The notes: generated from the letters alone by a model not told the origin. A stretch of DNA of 64,000 nt from Methylobacterium sp. B4 (GCF_003201865.1 NZ_QJJJ01000013.1:1-64000); one strand, 5' to 3'. Shown: positions 16,581 to 26,154, numbered from the stretch's first letter. Numbers and translations are program-made.

Positions 16581-17903
16581 ATGCCGGCCATGTCCGATCT
16601 CTTCGCCTCCGCTGGCCTCGAAACGGGCGCGCCCCGACCGCTTGCGGATCGCCTGCGCCCGCGCCGCCTCGCCGAGGTCGTAGGGCAGGAGCACCTGACG
16701 GGACCGGACGGAGCGCTGACCCGGCTGCTCGCTTCCCGCTCGCTCGGCTCGCTGGTGTTTTGGGGACCGCCCGGCACGGGCAAGACCACCGTGGCGCGGC
16801 TGCTCGCCCACGAGACGGCCCTGCATTTCGAGCAGATTTCGGCGATCTTCTCCGGTATCGCCGACTTGCGGAAGGTGTTCGAGGCGGCGCGCAAGCGGCG
16901 CGCGACGGGCCAGGGCACGCTGCTGTTCGTCGATGAGATCCACCGCTTCAACCGGGCGCAGCTCGACGCTTTCCTGCCGGTGATGGAGGACGGCACCGTC
17001 ACCCTCGTCGGCGCGACGACGGAGAATCCCTCCTTCGAACTCAACGCGGCGCTGCTCTCCCGCGCCCGGGTGGTGCTGTTTCGCGCCCTCGACCCCGGCG
17101 CGCTCGCCCGGCTGCTCGCGCGGGCCGAGGAGCTGGAAGGCACGCCCCTGCCCCTCGACGAGGAGGCGCGCGCCGCGCTGATCCGCATGGCCGACGGCGA
17201 CGGGCGGGCCGCGCTGACGCTGGCGGAGGAGGTTTGGCGCTCGGCACGTCCCGGCGAGATCCTCGATGCCGAGACGCTGCAGACCCTCGTGCAGCGCCGC
17301 GCGCCGATCTACGACAAGGCGCAGGAGGGCCACTACAACCTCATCTCCGCCCTGCATAAGACCGTGCGCGGCTCAGATCCGGACGCGGCGCTCTACTATC
17401 TCTGCCGGATGCTGGACGCGGGCGAGGATCGCCTCTTCATCGCCCGGCGCCTCGTGCGGATGGCGGTGGAGGATATCGGGCTGGCCGACCCGCAGGCGCT
17501 CGTCGTCGCCAACGCGGCCAAGGATGCCTTCGACTTCCTGGGTTCCCCAGAGGGCGAGCTGGCGCTGGCCCAGGTCACGGTCTATCTCGCCTGCGCTCCC
17601 AAATCGAACGCGATCTATGCCGCCTACAAGGCCGCCACCCGTGCGGCGAAGGCCGCCGGCTCGCTGGCGCCGCCGCGCACCATCCTCAACGCACCCACGG
17701 GGCTGATGAAGCGCATCGGCTACGGCGAGGGCTACCGCTACGACCACGACGAGCCGGACGCCTTTTCAGGCCAGGATTACTGGCCGGAGGCGCTCGGGCG
17801 CCAGCACTTCTACGAGCCGACCGACCGGGGCATGGAGACCCGCTACCGCGAACGCCTCGCCTACTGGGAGCGGCTGCGCCAGGAGCGGCGCGGCGAGGAA
17901 TAG
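16581..17903 (+). CDS. rarA: Replication-associated recombination protein A (RarA/MgsA), AAA+ ATPase
   Basis: RarA acts at stalled replication forks with SSB and clamp-loader-like activity. The product has a clear AAA+ core: Walker A GPPGTGKTTVARLL at about residues 55-68, Walker B FVDEIHRFN near 105-113, and sensor 1 GATTENPSF near 132-140. The C-terminal tetramerisation region follows (YNLISALHKTVRGSDPDAAL and RMAVEDIGLADP), which is characteristic of this family. Length (about 440 aa) is normal. ATG 16581 (MPAMSDLF) has a G-rich sequence upstream; ATG 16590 is an alternative. It is the first core gene after the island and lies 35 bp before the carboxypeptidase gene. Confidence 0.93.
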   Translation: MPAMSDLFASAGLETGAPRPLADRLRPRRLAEVVGQEHLTGPDGALTRLLASRSLGSLVFWGPPGTGKTTVARLLAHETALHFEQISAIFSGIADLRKVFEAARKRRATGQGTLLFVDEIHRFNRAQLDAFLPVMEDGTVTLVGATTENPSFELNAALLSRARVVLFRALDPGALARLLARAEELEGTPLPLDEEARAALIRMADGDGRAALTLAEEVWRSARPGEILDAETLQTLVQRRAPIYDKAQEGHYNLISALHKTVRGSDPDAALYYLCRMLDAGEDRLFIARRLVRMAVEDIGLADPQALVVANAAKDAFDFLGSPEGELALAQVTVYLACAPKSNAIYAAYKAATRAAKAAGSLAPPRTILNAPTGLMKRIGYGEGYRYDHDEPDAFSGQDYWPEALGRQHFYEPTDRGMETRYRERLAYWERLRQERRGEE

Positions 17904-17938
17904 ACGATCCCCCACTCATCCAGGGACACCGACCGACC

Positions 17939-19432
17939 ATGCAGGCCTACACGACGCTCGCGAAAACCTTCGCCCGCCTCGGCGCGCTGGAGGATGCGAG
18001 CGGCATCCTCGGCTGGGACACGCAGACCCAGATGCCCGACGGCGCCTCCGAGGCCCGCGGCGAGCAGCTGGCGGTGCTGCGGGTGCTCGCCCACGAGATC
18101 CTGACCGATCCGCGCAACGCGGAGCGGATTGCGGCGGCGGAGGCGGAAAGCGGGCTCGGCGAATGGGAGCGGGCGAACCTGCGCGAGATGCGCCGCGCCT
18201 ACGCGCATGCCTCGGCCGTCCCGGGCGATCTCGTCGCGGCGGCCTCGAAGGCGGCCACGCGCTGCGAGATGGTCTGGCGCGAGGCGCGGCGCGACTCCGA
18301 CTTCCCGCGGCTGCGCCCGCACTTGGAAGAAGTGCTGCGGCTGCAGCGCGCCGTTGGCGAGGCCAAAGGGGCGGCACTCCAACTCGCGCCCTACGACGCG
18401 CTGCTCGACGGGTACGATCCCGGCATGCGGCGGGCCCGCATCGACCCGATCTTTTCCGAGTTGCGCAGCACGTTGCCGGATCTCGTGGCCGCCATCCGCG
18501 AGCGGCAGGCGGCGGAGGCCGCGCCCCTGCCCCTGCCGGGACCGTTCCCGGTCGCAATCCAGCGCGAACTGGGCCTGCGGCTGATGCGGGCGGTCGGGTT
18601 CGACTTCGAGCGCGGCCGGCTCGACGTGAGCCTGCACCCGTTCTGCGGCGGCGCCACCGACGATGTCCGCATCACCACCCGCTACGACGAGGCGAGCGCC
18701 ACCGGCGCCCTGATGGGCGTGCTGCACGAGACCGGCCACGCGATCTACGAGCAGGGCCGCCCGGCCGCCTGGCGTCACCAGCCGGTGGGACAGGCGCGGG
18801 GCATGAGCCTGCACGAGAGCCAGTCGCTGCTGGTGGAGATGCAGGCCTGCCGCTCGGCGGAGTTCTGCGCCTATCTCGCCCCGGTCCTGCGCGACGCCTT
18901 CGGCGGTCGGGGGCCGGCCTGGGAACCCGAGAACCTGCACCGCCTCTACACCCGGGTCGAACCCGGCTTCATCCGTGTGGATGCGGACGAGGTGACCTAT
19001 CCGGCCCATATCCTGCTGCGCTACCGCCTGGAGACGGCGATGATCGCGGGCGACCTCGCCGTGGTCGATCTGCCCGGCGCCTTCAACGACGGCATGAGGG
19101 AACTGCTCGGGATCAGCGTACCGGACGACCGGCGCGGCTGCCTTCAGGACATCCACTGGCCCGGCGGCAGCTTCGGTTATTTTCCGACCTACACGCTCGG
19201 AGCGCTGGCCGCCGCGCAGCTCTTCACGGCAGCGAATGCGCGCCATCCCGGGATCCGCTCAGGCTTGACGCGGGGCGATTTCGCGCAGCTGCGCAGCTGG
19301 CTGCTCGAAACCGTTCATGCCCGGGGGAGCCTGCTGGAGACGGACGAACTCCTCGTCGCGGCCGTCGGCAGGCCGCTCGGTGCGGCCGATTTCCTCGCGC
19401 ATCTGCGGCGGCGTTACCTCGGCGAGGCGTGA
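17939..19432 (+). CDS. Metallocarboxypeptidase, peptidase family M32 (carboxypeptidase Taq-like)
   Basis: M32 enzymes remove C-terminal residues from peptides in the cytoplasm using a metal ion. The 497-aa protein is almost entirely helical. It contains the zinc motif HETGHAIYE (HExxH) near residue 264, the downstream SLHESQSLLVEMQ segment supplying the third ligand Glu, and the family-typical IRVDADEVTYPAHILLRY near residues 344-361. The ending (YFPTYTLGALAAAQLF) is also standard. It follows rarA by 35 bp on the same strand and may be co-transcribed with it. Confidence 0.93.
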   Translation: MQAYTTLAKTFARLGALEDASGILGWDTQTQMPDGASEARGEQLAVLRVLAHEILTDPRNAERIAAAEAESGLGEWERANLREMRRAYAHASAVPGDLVAAASKAATRCEMVWREARRDSDFPRLRPHLEEVLRLQRAVGEAKGAALQLAPYDALLDGYDPGMRRARIDPIFSELRSTLPDLVAAIRERQAAEAAPLPLPGPFPVAIQRELGLRLMRAVGFDFERGRLDVSLHPFCGGATDDVRITTRYDEASATGALMGVLHETGHAIYEQGRPAAWRHQPVGQARGMSLHESQSLLVEMQACRSAEFCAYLAPVLRDAFGGRGPAWEPENLHRLYTRVEPGFIRVDADEVTYPAHILLRYRLETAMIAGDLAVVDLPGAFNDGMRELLGISVPDDRRGCLQDIHWPGGSFGYFPTYTLGALAAAQLFTAANARHPGIRSGLTRGDFAQLRSWLLETVHARGSLLETDELLVAAVGRPLGAADFLAHLRRRYLGEA

Positions 19433-19525
19433 ACGGCGGCTTGAGCGCGGATCGGGGATTGCATGTGCGGGCGCGGCGCCTTAACGGGGCCGCCCTCCCC
19501 GACAAGAACCAAGCGATCCGGTCCC

Positions 19526-20773
19526 ATGGCGGCCTGCGGCCTCGATTTCGGCACGTCCAACACCACCCTCGGCATCGGCACGGGCGACCGTCCGGTGCTC
19601 GTGCCCCTGGAGGATCGCCACCGCACCCTGCCCAGCGCGATCTTCTTCGCGCCCGGACGCGAGGCGCAGATCGGGCGCGCGGCGATCGAGGCCTATGTCG
19701 AGGGCACGCCGGGCCGGCTGATGCGGGCGCTCAAGTCGGTGCTGGGCTCGCCCCTGATCGAGGAGACGACGCCGGTCGGGCGCGAGCGCATCCGCTTCCG
19801 CGACGTGATCGCCCGCTACCTTACCCAGGTGAAGGCGCGGGGCGAGGCCGAGGCCGGCGAGGAACTCGACACGGTGGTGCACGGCCGACCGGTACACTTC
19901 GTCGACAACGACCCGGCCGCCGACCGTAAGGCCGAGGATACGCTGCGTCGGATCGCCGAAGGAATCGGCTTCCGCCACGTGCGCTTCCAGTACGAGCCCA
20001 TCGCCGCCGCCCTCGATTACGAGCGAAGCGTGACGCGGGAGGAGATCGCGCTGATTGCCGATATCGGCGGCGGCACTTCGGATTTCTCCATCGTGCGGCT
20101 CTCGCCCGAGCGCCATCGGCGCGACGAGCGGGCCGAGGACATCTTGGCCAATGACGGCGTGCGCATCGGCGGCACCGATTTCGACCGCAACCTGAGCCTC
20201 GGCGCGGTGATGCCGCTGCTGGGCTTGGGCAGCCCGATGAAGCGGGCGGATCTGGCGGTGCCGAACGTTTATTTCCACGACCTCGCGACGTGGTCGAGCA
20301 TCAACCGGCTCTACAACGCGAAGACCCTGCGCGAGATCGACGAGGTGGTTCGCGACGCGGCGCGGCCGGAACTGGTGACACGCCTGCGCTCCGTGGTGGA
20401 GGCCGAGCGCGGCCACTCGCTCGCCATGGCGGTGGAGGGCGCCAAGATCGCCGCCTCCGACGCGGGCGCCGGCACCGTCGATCTGGATTGGGTCGAAGCG
20501 GGTCTCGCGGCCGAGGTCGATCGGGCGCGTCTGGCCGGCCATACCGACGATCTGGCCCGCCGCATGGCTCGGCGCATCGAGAGCTGCCTGGATCAGGCGG
20601 GGCTCTCGGCCGACCGGATCGACGCGCTGTTCCTCACCGGCGGCTCGACCGGCCTGCCGCATGTCCGCGACGCGCTGACGGCCTGCGTGCCCGGCGCGCG
20701 CGTCGTCGACGGCGACACCTTCGGCTCGGTCGGACTCGGGCTCACCCTCGAGGCGGCGCGCCTCGCACGCTGA
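19526..20773 (+). CDS. Hsp70-family protein of the YegD type
   Basis: The product has the actin-like ATPase fold of Hsp70. LDFGTSNTTLGIG (residues 6-18) is the phosphate 1 loop. YEPIAAALDYE is followed by LIADIGGGTSDFSIV (phosphate 2), and LFLTGGSTGLPHV near residue 370 is the adenosine motif. At 415 aa it lacks a substrate-binding domain, as YegD-type proteins do. The function is a presumed ATPase chaperone and the client is unknown. ATG 19526 is chosen because the protein fold begins immediately after it. An in-frame upstream ATG at 19463 would add 21 unrelated residues. Confidence 0.88.
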   Translation: MAACGLDFGTSNTTLGIGTGDRPVLVPLEDRHRTLPSAIFFAPGREAQIGRAAIEAYVEGTPGRLMRALKSVLGSPLIEETTPVGRERIRFRDVIARYLTQVKARGEAEAGEELDTVVHGRPVHFVDNDPAADRKAEDTLRRIAEGIGFRHVRFQYEPIAAALDYERSVTREEIALIADIGGGTSDFSIVRLSPERHRRDERAEDILANDGVRIGGTDFDRNLSLGAVMPLLGLGSPMKRADLAVPNVYFHDLATWSSINRLYNAKTLREIDEVVRDAARPELVTRLRSVVEAERGHSLAMAVEGAKIAASDAGAGTVDLDWVEAGLAAEVDRARLAGHTDDLARRMARRIESCLDQAGLSADRIDALFLTGGSTGLPHVRDALTACVPGARVVDGDTFGSVGLGLTLEAARLAR

Positions 20774-20886
20774 GTCGGTCGGCGCGGGAGCGATCCCGGC
20801 GGTGCGCAGGGCCCGGCGAACCGGGTTTTGGCGTGTGATCGGCCGTCGTGCTTTGCGTCGTCCCCTCAGAGTGATAGCAGCGGCTC

Positions 20887-22218
20887 ATGAAGGGACGTCC
20901 TCCACATCGCGGATCCGGAGCCAGGCGCGGGCCCGGCGGGCCGAAGGCCGGCGGGTTCACGCAGCGCGCCGGAACCGGACCGCGCAGCTCCGCCCTCGAC
21001 GCCGCCCAGCGCGCCGCCCGCAACCGCGGCGACGATGCCGCTGAGCGCTCGCCCTGGAACGCCTCCGGGACTCCGGAGCTGGCGCCGGCACCGAAGCGCG
21101 TGACAAAGCCGCGGGCGGAGGCGCCTCGCCCCCGGAGCGGAAAGCCGTCCGTGCAGGCCCCTCCCCCGCCCGAGGGTCCGACCCGGCGGGAGCAGCGCGC
21201 CGCCGCCTCGGCCACGCTGGCGAGCGGCGTGCAGACGCTGACGGTCGCGCCCGATGAGGCGGGCATGCGCATCGACCGCTTTCTGAGCGCGCGCTTTCCC
21301 CAGCTTCCCTTCACCCGCGTGCAAAGCATCGTGCGCAAGGGCGAACTGCGCGTGGACGGCAAGCGCGCCAAGCCGAACGACCGCCTGGAGCCGGGGGCGA
21401 GCGTGCGGGTGCCGCCGCTCAAGCTCGACCAGCCGACCGACCGCCCCCGCAGCGCGGCAAAGGCCGCGGGAGACGCCGACTTCATCCGCTCGCTAATCCT
21501 CTACGAGGACGCGGAGATGATGATCCTCAACAAGCCCTTCGGGTTGGCGGTGCAGGGCGGCTCGGGCACCGTGCGCCACGTGGACGGATTGCTCGACGCT
21601 CTGACCGGACCGGACGGCCAGCGCCCGCGCCTCGTCCACCGCCTCGACAAGGACACTGCCGGCTGCCTCATCGTCGCCAAGACGCGGTTGGCCGCCGCGA
21701 CGCTCGCCAAGTCGTTCCGCTCGCGCGCCGCGCGCAAGATCTACTGGGCGCTGGTGGCCGGCGTGCCGCGCACACGCCAGGGCCGGATCTCGACCTACCT
21801 CGTCAAGGACGAGCCGACCGATGCGGATGCGCGCATGCGCGTCGCTCAGCACGGCGACGACGGAGCGAGCCACGCCCTCACCTACTATGCCACCGTCGAT
21901 CAGGCGGCGCAGAAGCTCGCATGGCTCTCGCTCAAGCCGGTCACGGGGCGGACGCACCAGCTTCGCGCCCACGCCGCGCATATCGGTCACCCCATCGTCG
22001 GCGACCCGAAATACTTCGATGTCGAGAACTGGGAGCTGCCCGGCGGCATCCAGAATCGCCTGCACCTGCTCGCCCGGCGCATCGTGATTCCGCATCCGCG
22101 CACCGGCCGGCCCGTCGACGTCAGCGCCCCGCTGCCGCCGCACATGGCGCAGAGCTGGAACCTGCTCGGTTTCGACGCCGCCCGCTACGATCCGATCGTC
22201 GAGGCGCCGGAAGCCTGA
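20887..22218 (+). CDS. RluA-family 23S rRNA pseudouridine synthase with an N-terminal extension
   Basis: Enzymes of this family isomerise specific uridines in 23S rRNA or tRNA. Residues 1-105 are a low-complexity, Arg/Pro/Gly-rich tail. An S4 RNA-binding domain follows (IDRFLSARFPQLPFTRVQSI, about residues 130-150). The catalytic domain starts with the LNKPFGLAVQGGSG segment and has the active-site motif HRLDKDTAGCLIVAK near residues 248-262, with the catalytic Asp. GRTHQLRAHAAHIGHPIVGD is the conserved C-terminal motif. It is most like RluC/RluD, but the target cannot be fixed from sequence alone. It heads a run of closely spaced genes. Confidence 0.9.
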   Translation: MKGRPPHRGSGARRGPGGPKAGGFTQRAGTGPRSSALDAAQRAARNRGDDAAERSPWNASGTPELAPAPKRVTKPRAEAPRPRSGKPSVQAPPPPEGPTRREQRAAASATLASGVQTLTVAPDEAGMRIDRFLSARFPQLPFTRVQSIVRKGELRVDGKRAKPNDRLEPGASVRVPPLKLDQPTDRPRSAAKAAGDADFIRSLILYEDAEMMILNKPFGLAVQGGSGTVRHVDGLLDALTGPDGQRPRLVHRLDKDTAGCLIVAKTRLAAATLAKSFRSRAARKIYWALVAGVPRTRQGRISTYLVKDEPTDADARMRVAQHGDDGASHALTYYATVDQAAQKLAWLSLKPVTGRTHQLRAHAAHIGHPIVGDPKYFDVENWELPGGIQNRLHLLARRIVIPHPRTGRPVDVSAPLPPHMAQSWNLLGFDAARYDPIVEAPEA

Positions 22219-22396
22219 ACCGGCACGCACGGTGCTTCGGCGACAAAGGGCGCGCCTTGGAAAGCCGGCGTCACGCCTTAGCTCTTGCGGCGCGAGGATA
22301 CCGCGTGGACGAGGGCGGGGCGGAATGGTCTTATCGGTCCCGACACGCCGTCTTTCGTCTCCCGTCACCGGTTCTGTGGAACGAGGTCAGGTTCGC

Positions 22397-22762
22397 ATGA
22401 GGCCCGTCACGCTGTCGTCCGTCGCGCTTGCCGGTCTGCTCTGCCTCGCCGCGCCGGCCGACGCCGCGCCGCCGGGCGAGGCCGGACCGGCACAGACGAC
22501 GGCTCCCGCCGCCCCCTCGCCGCCGAATTCGGCCGTCCCTCCGCGCGCGCCTGCTTCGCCGGCTCCGGCGGCCTCTCCCCGTCCACCTGCGCCGGGCGCG
22601 CGGGCGCTCGAACGGAGGCGTCGCACCTCCTACGCCGCCTGCAACCGCGAATCCCACCGGCGGCGGCTGTCCGGCGGCGCGCGCCGGCGTTTCCTCGTCC
22701 GTTGCCGGCTCGGCTACGAGCGGCGCCCGGCCTCCGCGCCGTCGCCCGCTCGCCGGCCTTGA
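22397..22762 (+). CDS. Small exported Pro/Ala-rich protein with a PsiF-like repeat
   Basis: The product starts with a signal peptide (MRPVTLSSVALAGLLCL then AAPADA, cleavage near residue 22). A Pro/Ala/Ser-rich linker of about 60 residues follows. A C-terminal module YAACNRESHRRRLSGGARRR then FLVRC resembles the PsiF repeat, with two Cys separated by a basic helix. The periplasmic role is unknown. The stop overlaps the next gene's probable TTG start. Longer in-frame versions exist upstream but would place the signal peptide internally. Confidence 0.6.
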   Translation: MRPVTLSSVALAGLLCLAAPADAAPPGEAGPAQTTAPAAPSPPNSAVPPRAPASPAPAASPRPPAPGARALERRRRTSYAACNRESHRRRLSGGARRRFLVRCRLGYERRPASAPSPARRP

Positions 22763-23493
22763 GCGCTCGGATCGCCCCCTCCGTGCTCAAGCTCGTCGTC
22801 TTCGACGTCGACGGCACCCTCGTCGACAGCCAGCACCTCATCGTCGAGGCGCAGCGGCGCGCCTTTTCCGAGCACGGCCTGCAGGCGCCCCCGCGCAAGG
22901 AGGCGCTCTCCGTGGTCGGACTGTCGCTGCCGGACGCGTTCCGCCGCCTCGTCGGCGAGGCGGGGCCGATCGAATCGCTCTCGCACAGCTACCGCAAGGC
23001 CTTCCAGGCGCTGCGGATCGATCCCGATTACGAGGAGCCGCTCTTCCCCGGCATGGCGGAGCTGGTGGCACGGCTGCACGGCCGCGAGGATATCCAGCTC
23101 GGAATCGCCACGGGCAAGTCGCGCCGGGGCGTCGATCATCTCGTGGACAAGCACGGCTGGGAGAATTGGTTCGCGACGATCCAGACCGCCGACGACGCCC
23201 CCTCCAAGCCCGATCCGGCCATGCTGCTCCAGGCCATGGCCGAGGCCGGCTCCGAGCCGGGCATGACCGTAATGATCGGCGACACGACCTACGACATGAT
23301 GATGGCCCGCAGTGCGGGCGTGGCCGCGATCGGCGTCGCCTGGGGCTATCATGCACCCGGCGCCCTGTTCGGCGCCGGCGCGGTCACCGTGGTCGAATCC
23401 GCAACCTCGCTCAGCGACCTGTTCTCCGGGCCCCTCGACGAGGCGCGGCCCGGCCCCGTCGCGGAGAATCTCGAATTGCCTCCGGGCGCGTGA
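22759..23493 (+). CDS. HAD-superfamily hydrolase, phosphoglycolate-phosphatase-like
   Basis: This is a cytoplasmic phosphatase of unknown substrate. Motif I is VFDVDGTLVDS near residues 14-24, followed by a four-helix cap domain. Motif II is GIATGKS, and motif III/IV is SKPDPAMLLQAM then MIGDTTYDMMMARSAG. About 244 residues is standard for this subgroup. TTG 22759 overlaps the upstream stop (TTGA), and GTG 22783 is a shorter alternative beginning MLKLVVFD. Related alphaproteobacterial genomes often carry this gene beside an RluA synthase and an ATP12 chaperone, as here. Confidence 0.88.
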   Translation: MSARIAPSVLKLVVFDVDGTLVDSQHLIVEAQRRAFSEHGLQAPPRKEALSVVGLSLPDAFRRLVGEAGPIESLSHSYRKAFQALRIDPDYEEPLFPGMAELVARLHGREDIQLGIATGKSRRGVDHLVDKHGWENWFATIQTADDAPSKPDPAMLLQAMAEAGSEPGMTVMIGDTTYDMMMARSAGVAAIGVAWGYHAPGALFGAGAVTVVESATSLSDLFSGPLDEARPGPVAENLELPPGA

Positions 23494-23554
23494 GCCTGAG
23501 CCCCGTGACTCGCCCGGACTCGCGCGGCCGTGCGCGAGGCCTTATCTGCAAGTC

Positions 23555-24358
23555 ATGAGCACTTCAGGCGACGACGTCTCCCGCGACTGGCTGGGCGAGC
23601 CCGGCAATGATTCGAGCCCGGACCCGGTCCGCGCCGCCCGGGCCAGCACGGGGCCGGCCCTGCCCAAGCGGTTCTACGCGCAGGCCGGAATCGCCGAGAC
23701 CGAGGGCGGTTTCCGGCTGGTGCTGGACGGGCGCGGCGCCAACACGCCGGGCCGCCGGCCGCTGGCGGTGCCGACCGCCGCCCTGGGCGACGCTCTGGCC
23801 GCCGAATGGGCCGCGCAGGAGACGGAGATCGATCCGCGCACCATGCCGCTGACCCGCCTCGTCAACACGACGATCGACGGCGTGGTGGATCGCCGGGCGG
23901 AGGTGGCCGAGGATCTGGCCGCTTATGCCGGCACCGACCTCATCGCCTATCGCGCCGACGCGCCGGATCGGCTCGTCGCAGAGCAGGCGGCCGCCTGGGA
24001 TCCGCTGGTCGCCTGGGCCGCGGACGCGTTCGGCGCGCGGCTGTTCCTCGCCGAGGGTGTGATGCACGTGGCGCAGCCCGAGGGCTCGGTGGCAGCCCTG
24101 CGCGCGGCGATCGAGGCGGTGGACGATCCGTACCGGCTCGCGGCCCTGCATGCGCTGACGACGCTCGGCGGCTCCCTCATCATCGCCCTCGCCGTCCTCC
24201 ACGGACGCCTGGACGCGGCGCAGGCCTGGGACGCCGCGCATGTGGACGAAAGCTACCAAGCCGCGGTCTGGGGCCGCGACGCGGAGGCCGAAACCCGCCT
24301 CGCTCTGCGCCGAGCGGAGTTCGATGCGGCGGCGACGGTGGCGCGGCTGGCGGTTTGA
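23555..24358 (+). CDS. ATP12-family F1-ATPase assembly chaperone
   Basis: In mitochondria ATP12 binds the alpha subunit of F1-ATPase during assembly; the alphaproteobacterial protein is presumed to act likewise. The 267-aa product has the family pattern: KRFYAQAGIAETEGGFRLVL (residues 38-57), an AAEWAAQ segment, then MPLTRLVNTTIDGV. The tail of the domain reads YAGTDLIAYRAD then a LHALTTLGGSLIIALAVL helix. The first 30 residues are a non-conserved tail. It is 61 bp from the HAD gene and closes the RluA, PsiF-like, HAD, ATP12 run. Confidence 0.9.
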   Translation: MSTSGDDVSRDWLGEPGNDSSPDPVRAARASTGPALPKRFYAQAGIAETEGGFRLVLDGRGANTPGRRPLAVPTAALGDALAAEWAAQETEIDPRTMPLTRLVNTTIDGVVDRRAEVAEDLAAYAGTDLIAYRADAPDRLVAEQAAAWDPLVAWAADAFGARLFLAEGVMHVAQPEGSVAALRAAIEAVDDPYRLAALHALTTLGGSLIIALAVLHGRLDAAQAWDAAHVDESYQAAVWGRDAEAETRLALRRAEFDAAATVARLAV

Positions 24359-24447
24359 CGCCTGCGCTCCACCGCACCCCCGGGCCGGGCGCGAGCCGGT
24401 CTGAAGTGTCAGTCATACGGGTTGCCGGGTCGGCTTCCCGAGGGCGC

Positions 24448-24972
24448 TTAGGCCGCGCAGGTGCTTGGCTGCAGCCGGGTCAGCGCTTCGGTGGCCATGT
24501 CGGCGAGCGCCTGCAGGCGCCGCACCGTGCCGTCATCCGGCTCGACCGAGGCGCACCAATAGGCACCGAGGGCCGCGACCGGGATGGGCGTTCCGATCGG
24601 CGTCATGACGAGGCTTCGCACCGAGCTGGACTTGTAGACGGCGACGGGGACGCGCAGGTCGCTCCAGACATCGGGCACGACCGCCGCGCGCCCGTTCAGC
24701 ATCGCCCAACCGGAGATGCATTCCTCCAGGCGGAACCGGCTGCCGCGCCACAACGGCATGATCGCGTCCTCCGCCACGTAGTGGCAGAAGCCGCCGCTTC
24801 GCAGCACCACGGCGATGCCGTCCGATCCTGCAATCTCGCGGCCGGTCGCATTCAGCGCCGAAACCATCTCGTCGAGCGATGTCACGGCCAGCAATCGAGC
24901 CCGAGCGCTCGCCAGTTTCGCGGAATGGGCGTCCATGAAAAGCACCGGTGGGCGGACACGCGGATCGCGCAC
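24448..24972 (-). CDS. GAF-domain protein
   Basis: The whole 174-residue product is close to a single GAF sensor domain. A helix (LARLLAVTSLDEMVSALNAT-like) is followed by strands with GIAVVLRSGGF and the pattern CISGWAMLNGRAAVVPDV, then VRSLVMTPIGT. No output domain is attached, so it may sense a small ligand or be a stand-alone regulator. It stands between the ATP12 gene and tRNA-Glu with no operon partner. The N-terminal 13 residues may be untranslated, since Met13 is an alternative start. Confidence 0.75.
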   Translation of the reverse strand: MRDPRVRPPVLFMDAHSAKLASARARLLAVTSLDEMVSALNATGREIAGSDGIAVVLRSGGFCHYVAEDAIMPLWRGSRFRLEECISGWAMLNGRAAVVPDVWSDLRVPVAVYKSSSVRSLVMTPIGTPIPVAALGAYWCASVEPDDGTVRRLQALADMATEALTRLQPSTCAA

Positions 24973-25119
24973 GCGACTCTAGCCGCAATTCGCGGCGATG
25001 ACACCCGCACCGGTCGGCGGAGATCGACCGTCGCTCTGCCGACCATCGCTTCGAGATACGTCGTGATCGAATCGGAGGCGGAGGAGCCTCGATCGGACGA
25101 ACTGACTCGGAAGGGGGAT

Positions 25120-25194
25120 TGGCGCGCCCTGCGGGAATCGAACCCGCCTTTTCAGCGTGAAAGGCTGACGTCCTAACCGATAGACGAAGGGCGC
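25120..25194 (-). tRNA. tRNA-Glu (anticodon TTC)
   Basis: On the minus strand the sequence starts GCGCCCTTCGTCTATCGGTT. It has the anticodon loop CTTTCAC with anticodon TTC, a T arm GCGGGTTCGATTCCCGC, and acceptor GCGCCCT pairing with AGGGCGC, with discriminator G and encoded CCA at 25120-25122. All arms fold normally. Confidence 0.95.
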
Positions 25195-25329
25195 TGTCCG
25201 GCGGCGACCGGTGCTATAGTCGGGTTCTGGGCGCGCGGCAACGGTCTCTGGCCATCATTTCACGGCTTGACGCGGGGCGATCCGGCCGGTTCTTCCGCTT
25301 CGACACCTCCCATCGCGAAAGACAAGCCC

Positions 25330-26154
25330 ATGACTCCGCCGCGCGACGGCCCGGCCAAGCCGCCCGGATTCAAGCCGCACGGATTTCGGCCACGCCCACG
25401 GATGCAGCAGCGGCCGGGACCCGCCGCGCGGGAAGGTCACGACCACGTGGTGCTCTACGGCTGGCACCCGGTCTCGCAGGCGCTGGCGAATTCCGGCCGT
25501 CGCTTCCATCGCCTGCTCGCCACCGAGAACGCGCTCGCCCGGCTGAAGGAGACGCTGGCCGAGCTTCCGATCGAGCCGGAGATCGTGCGTCCGAGCGCGA
25601 TCGATCGGCTGCTCGGCCCCGACGCCGTGCATCAGGGCCTCTACGCCGAGGCCGAGCACCTCGAGGCCCCCGCGCTCGACGCGATGCCGGACGATGCGCT
25701 GCTGCTGGCCCTCGACCAGATCACCGATCCGCACAATGTCGGCGCTATCGTGCGCACGGCCGCCGCCTTCGGCGTTACCGCTATCGTCACGACGGCGCGT
25801 CACTCGCCGAACGCCACCGGCGTGCTCGCCAAATCCGCCTCCGGCGGCCTGGAGCACGTGCCCCTGGTGGTCGTGCGCAATCTCGCCGAGGCGCTCATCA
25901 CCCTCGGCGAGCGCGGTTTTACCCGGATCGGGCTCGACTCGGAGGCCGGCATCCCCCTCGACACGGTCACGCCCCGACGCCCGGCGGTGCTCGTGCTGGG
26001 CGCCGAGGGCAAGGGACTGCGCCAGCGCACCACCGAGTGCTGCGATCTGCTGGTGCGCATCGACGCCGTGGGCGCGATCCGCAGCCTCAACGTCTCGAAC
26101 GCCGCCGCGATCACCCTCTACGCCCTCACCCGGCCGGGCGCCCCGACCGCCTGA
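25330..26154 (+). CDS. rlmB: 23S rRNA (guanosine-2'-O-)-methyltransferase, RlmB/TrmH type
   Basis: SPOUT-class enzymes of this type methylate the ribose of a 23S rRNA guanosine. A basic Pro-rich leader (residues 1-35) precedes the L30e-like substrate-binding domain (LYGWHPVSQALANSGR). The SPOUT domain carries motif 1 LDQITDPHNVGAIVRTAAAF with the conserved Asn and Arg. Motif 2 is VLVLGAEGKGLR and motif 3 is IRSLNVSNAAAITLY. Length is typical. ATG 25330 is used; an upstream in-frame ATG at 25267 overlaps the region next to tRNA-Glu. Confidence 0.9.
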   Translation: MTPPRDGPAKPPGFKPHGFRPRPRMQQRPGPAAREGHDHVVLYGWHPVSQALANSGRRFHRLLATENALARLKETLAELPIEPEIVRPSAIDRLLGPDAVHQGLYAEAEHLEAPALDAMPDDALLLALDQITDPHNVGAIVRTAAAFGVTAIVTTARHSPNATGVLAKSASGGLEHVPLVVVRNLAEALITLGERGFTRIGLDSEAGIPLDTVTPRRPAVLVLGAEGKGLRQRTTECCDLLVRIDAVGAIRSLNVSNAAAITLYALTRPGAPTA

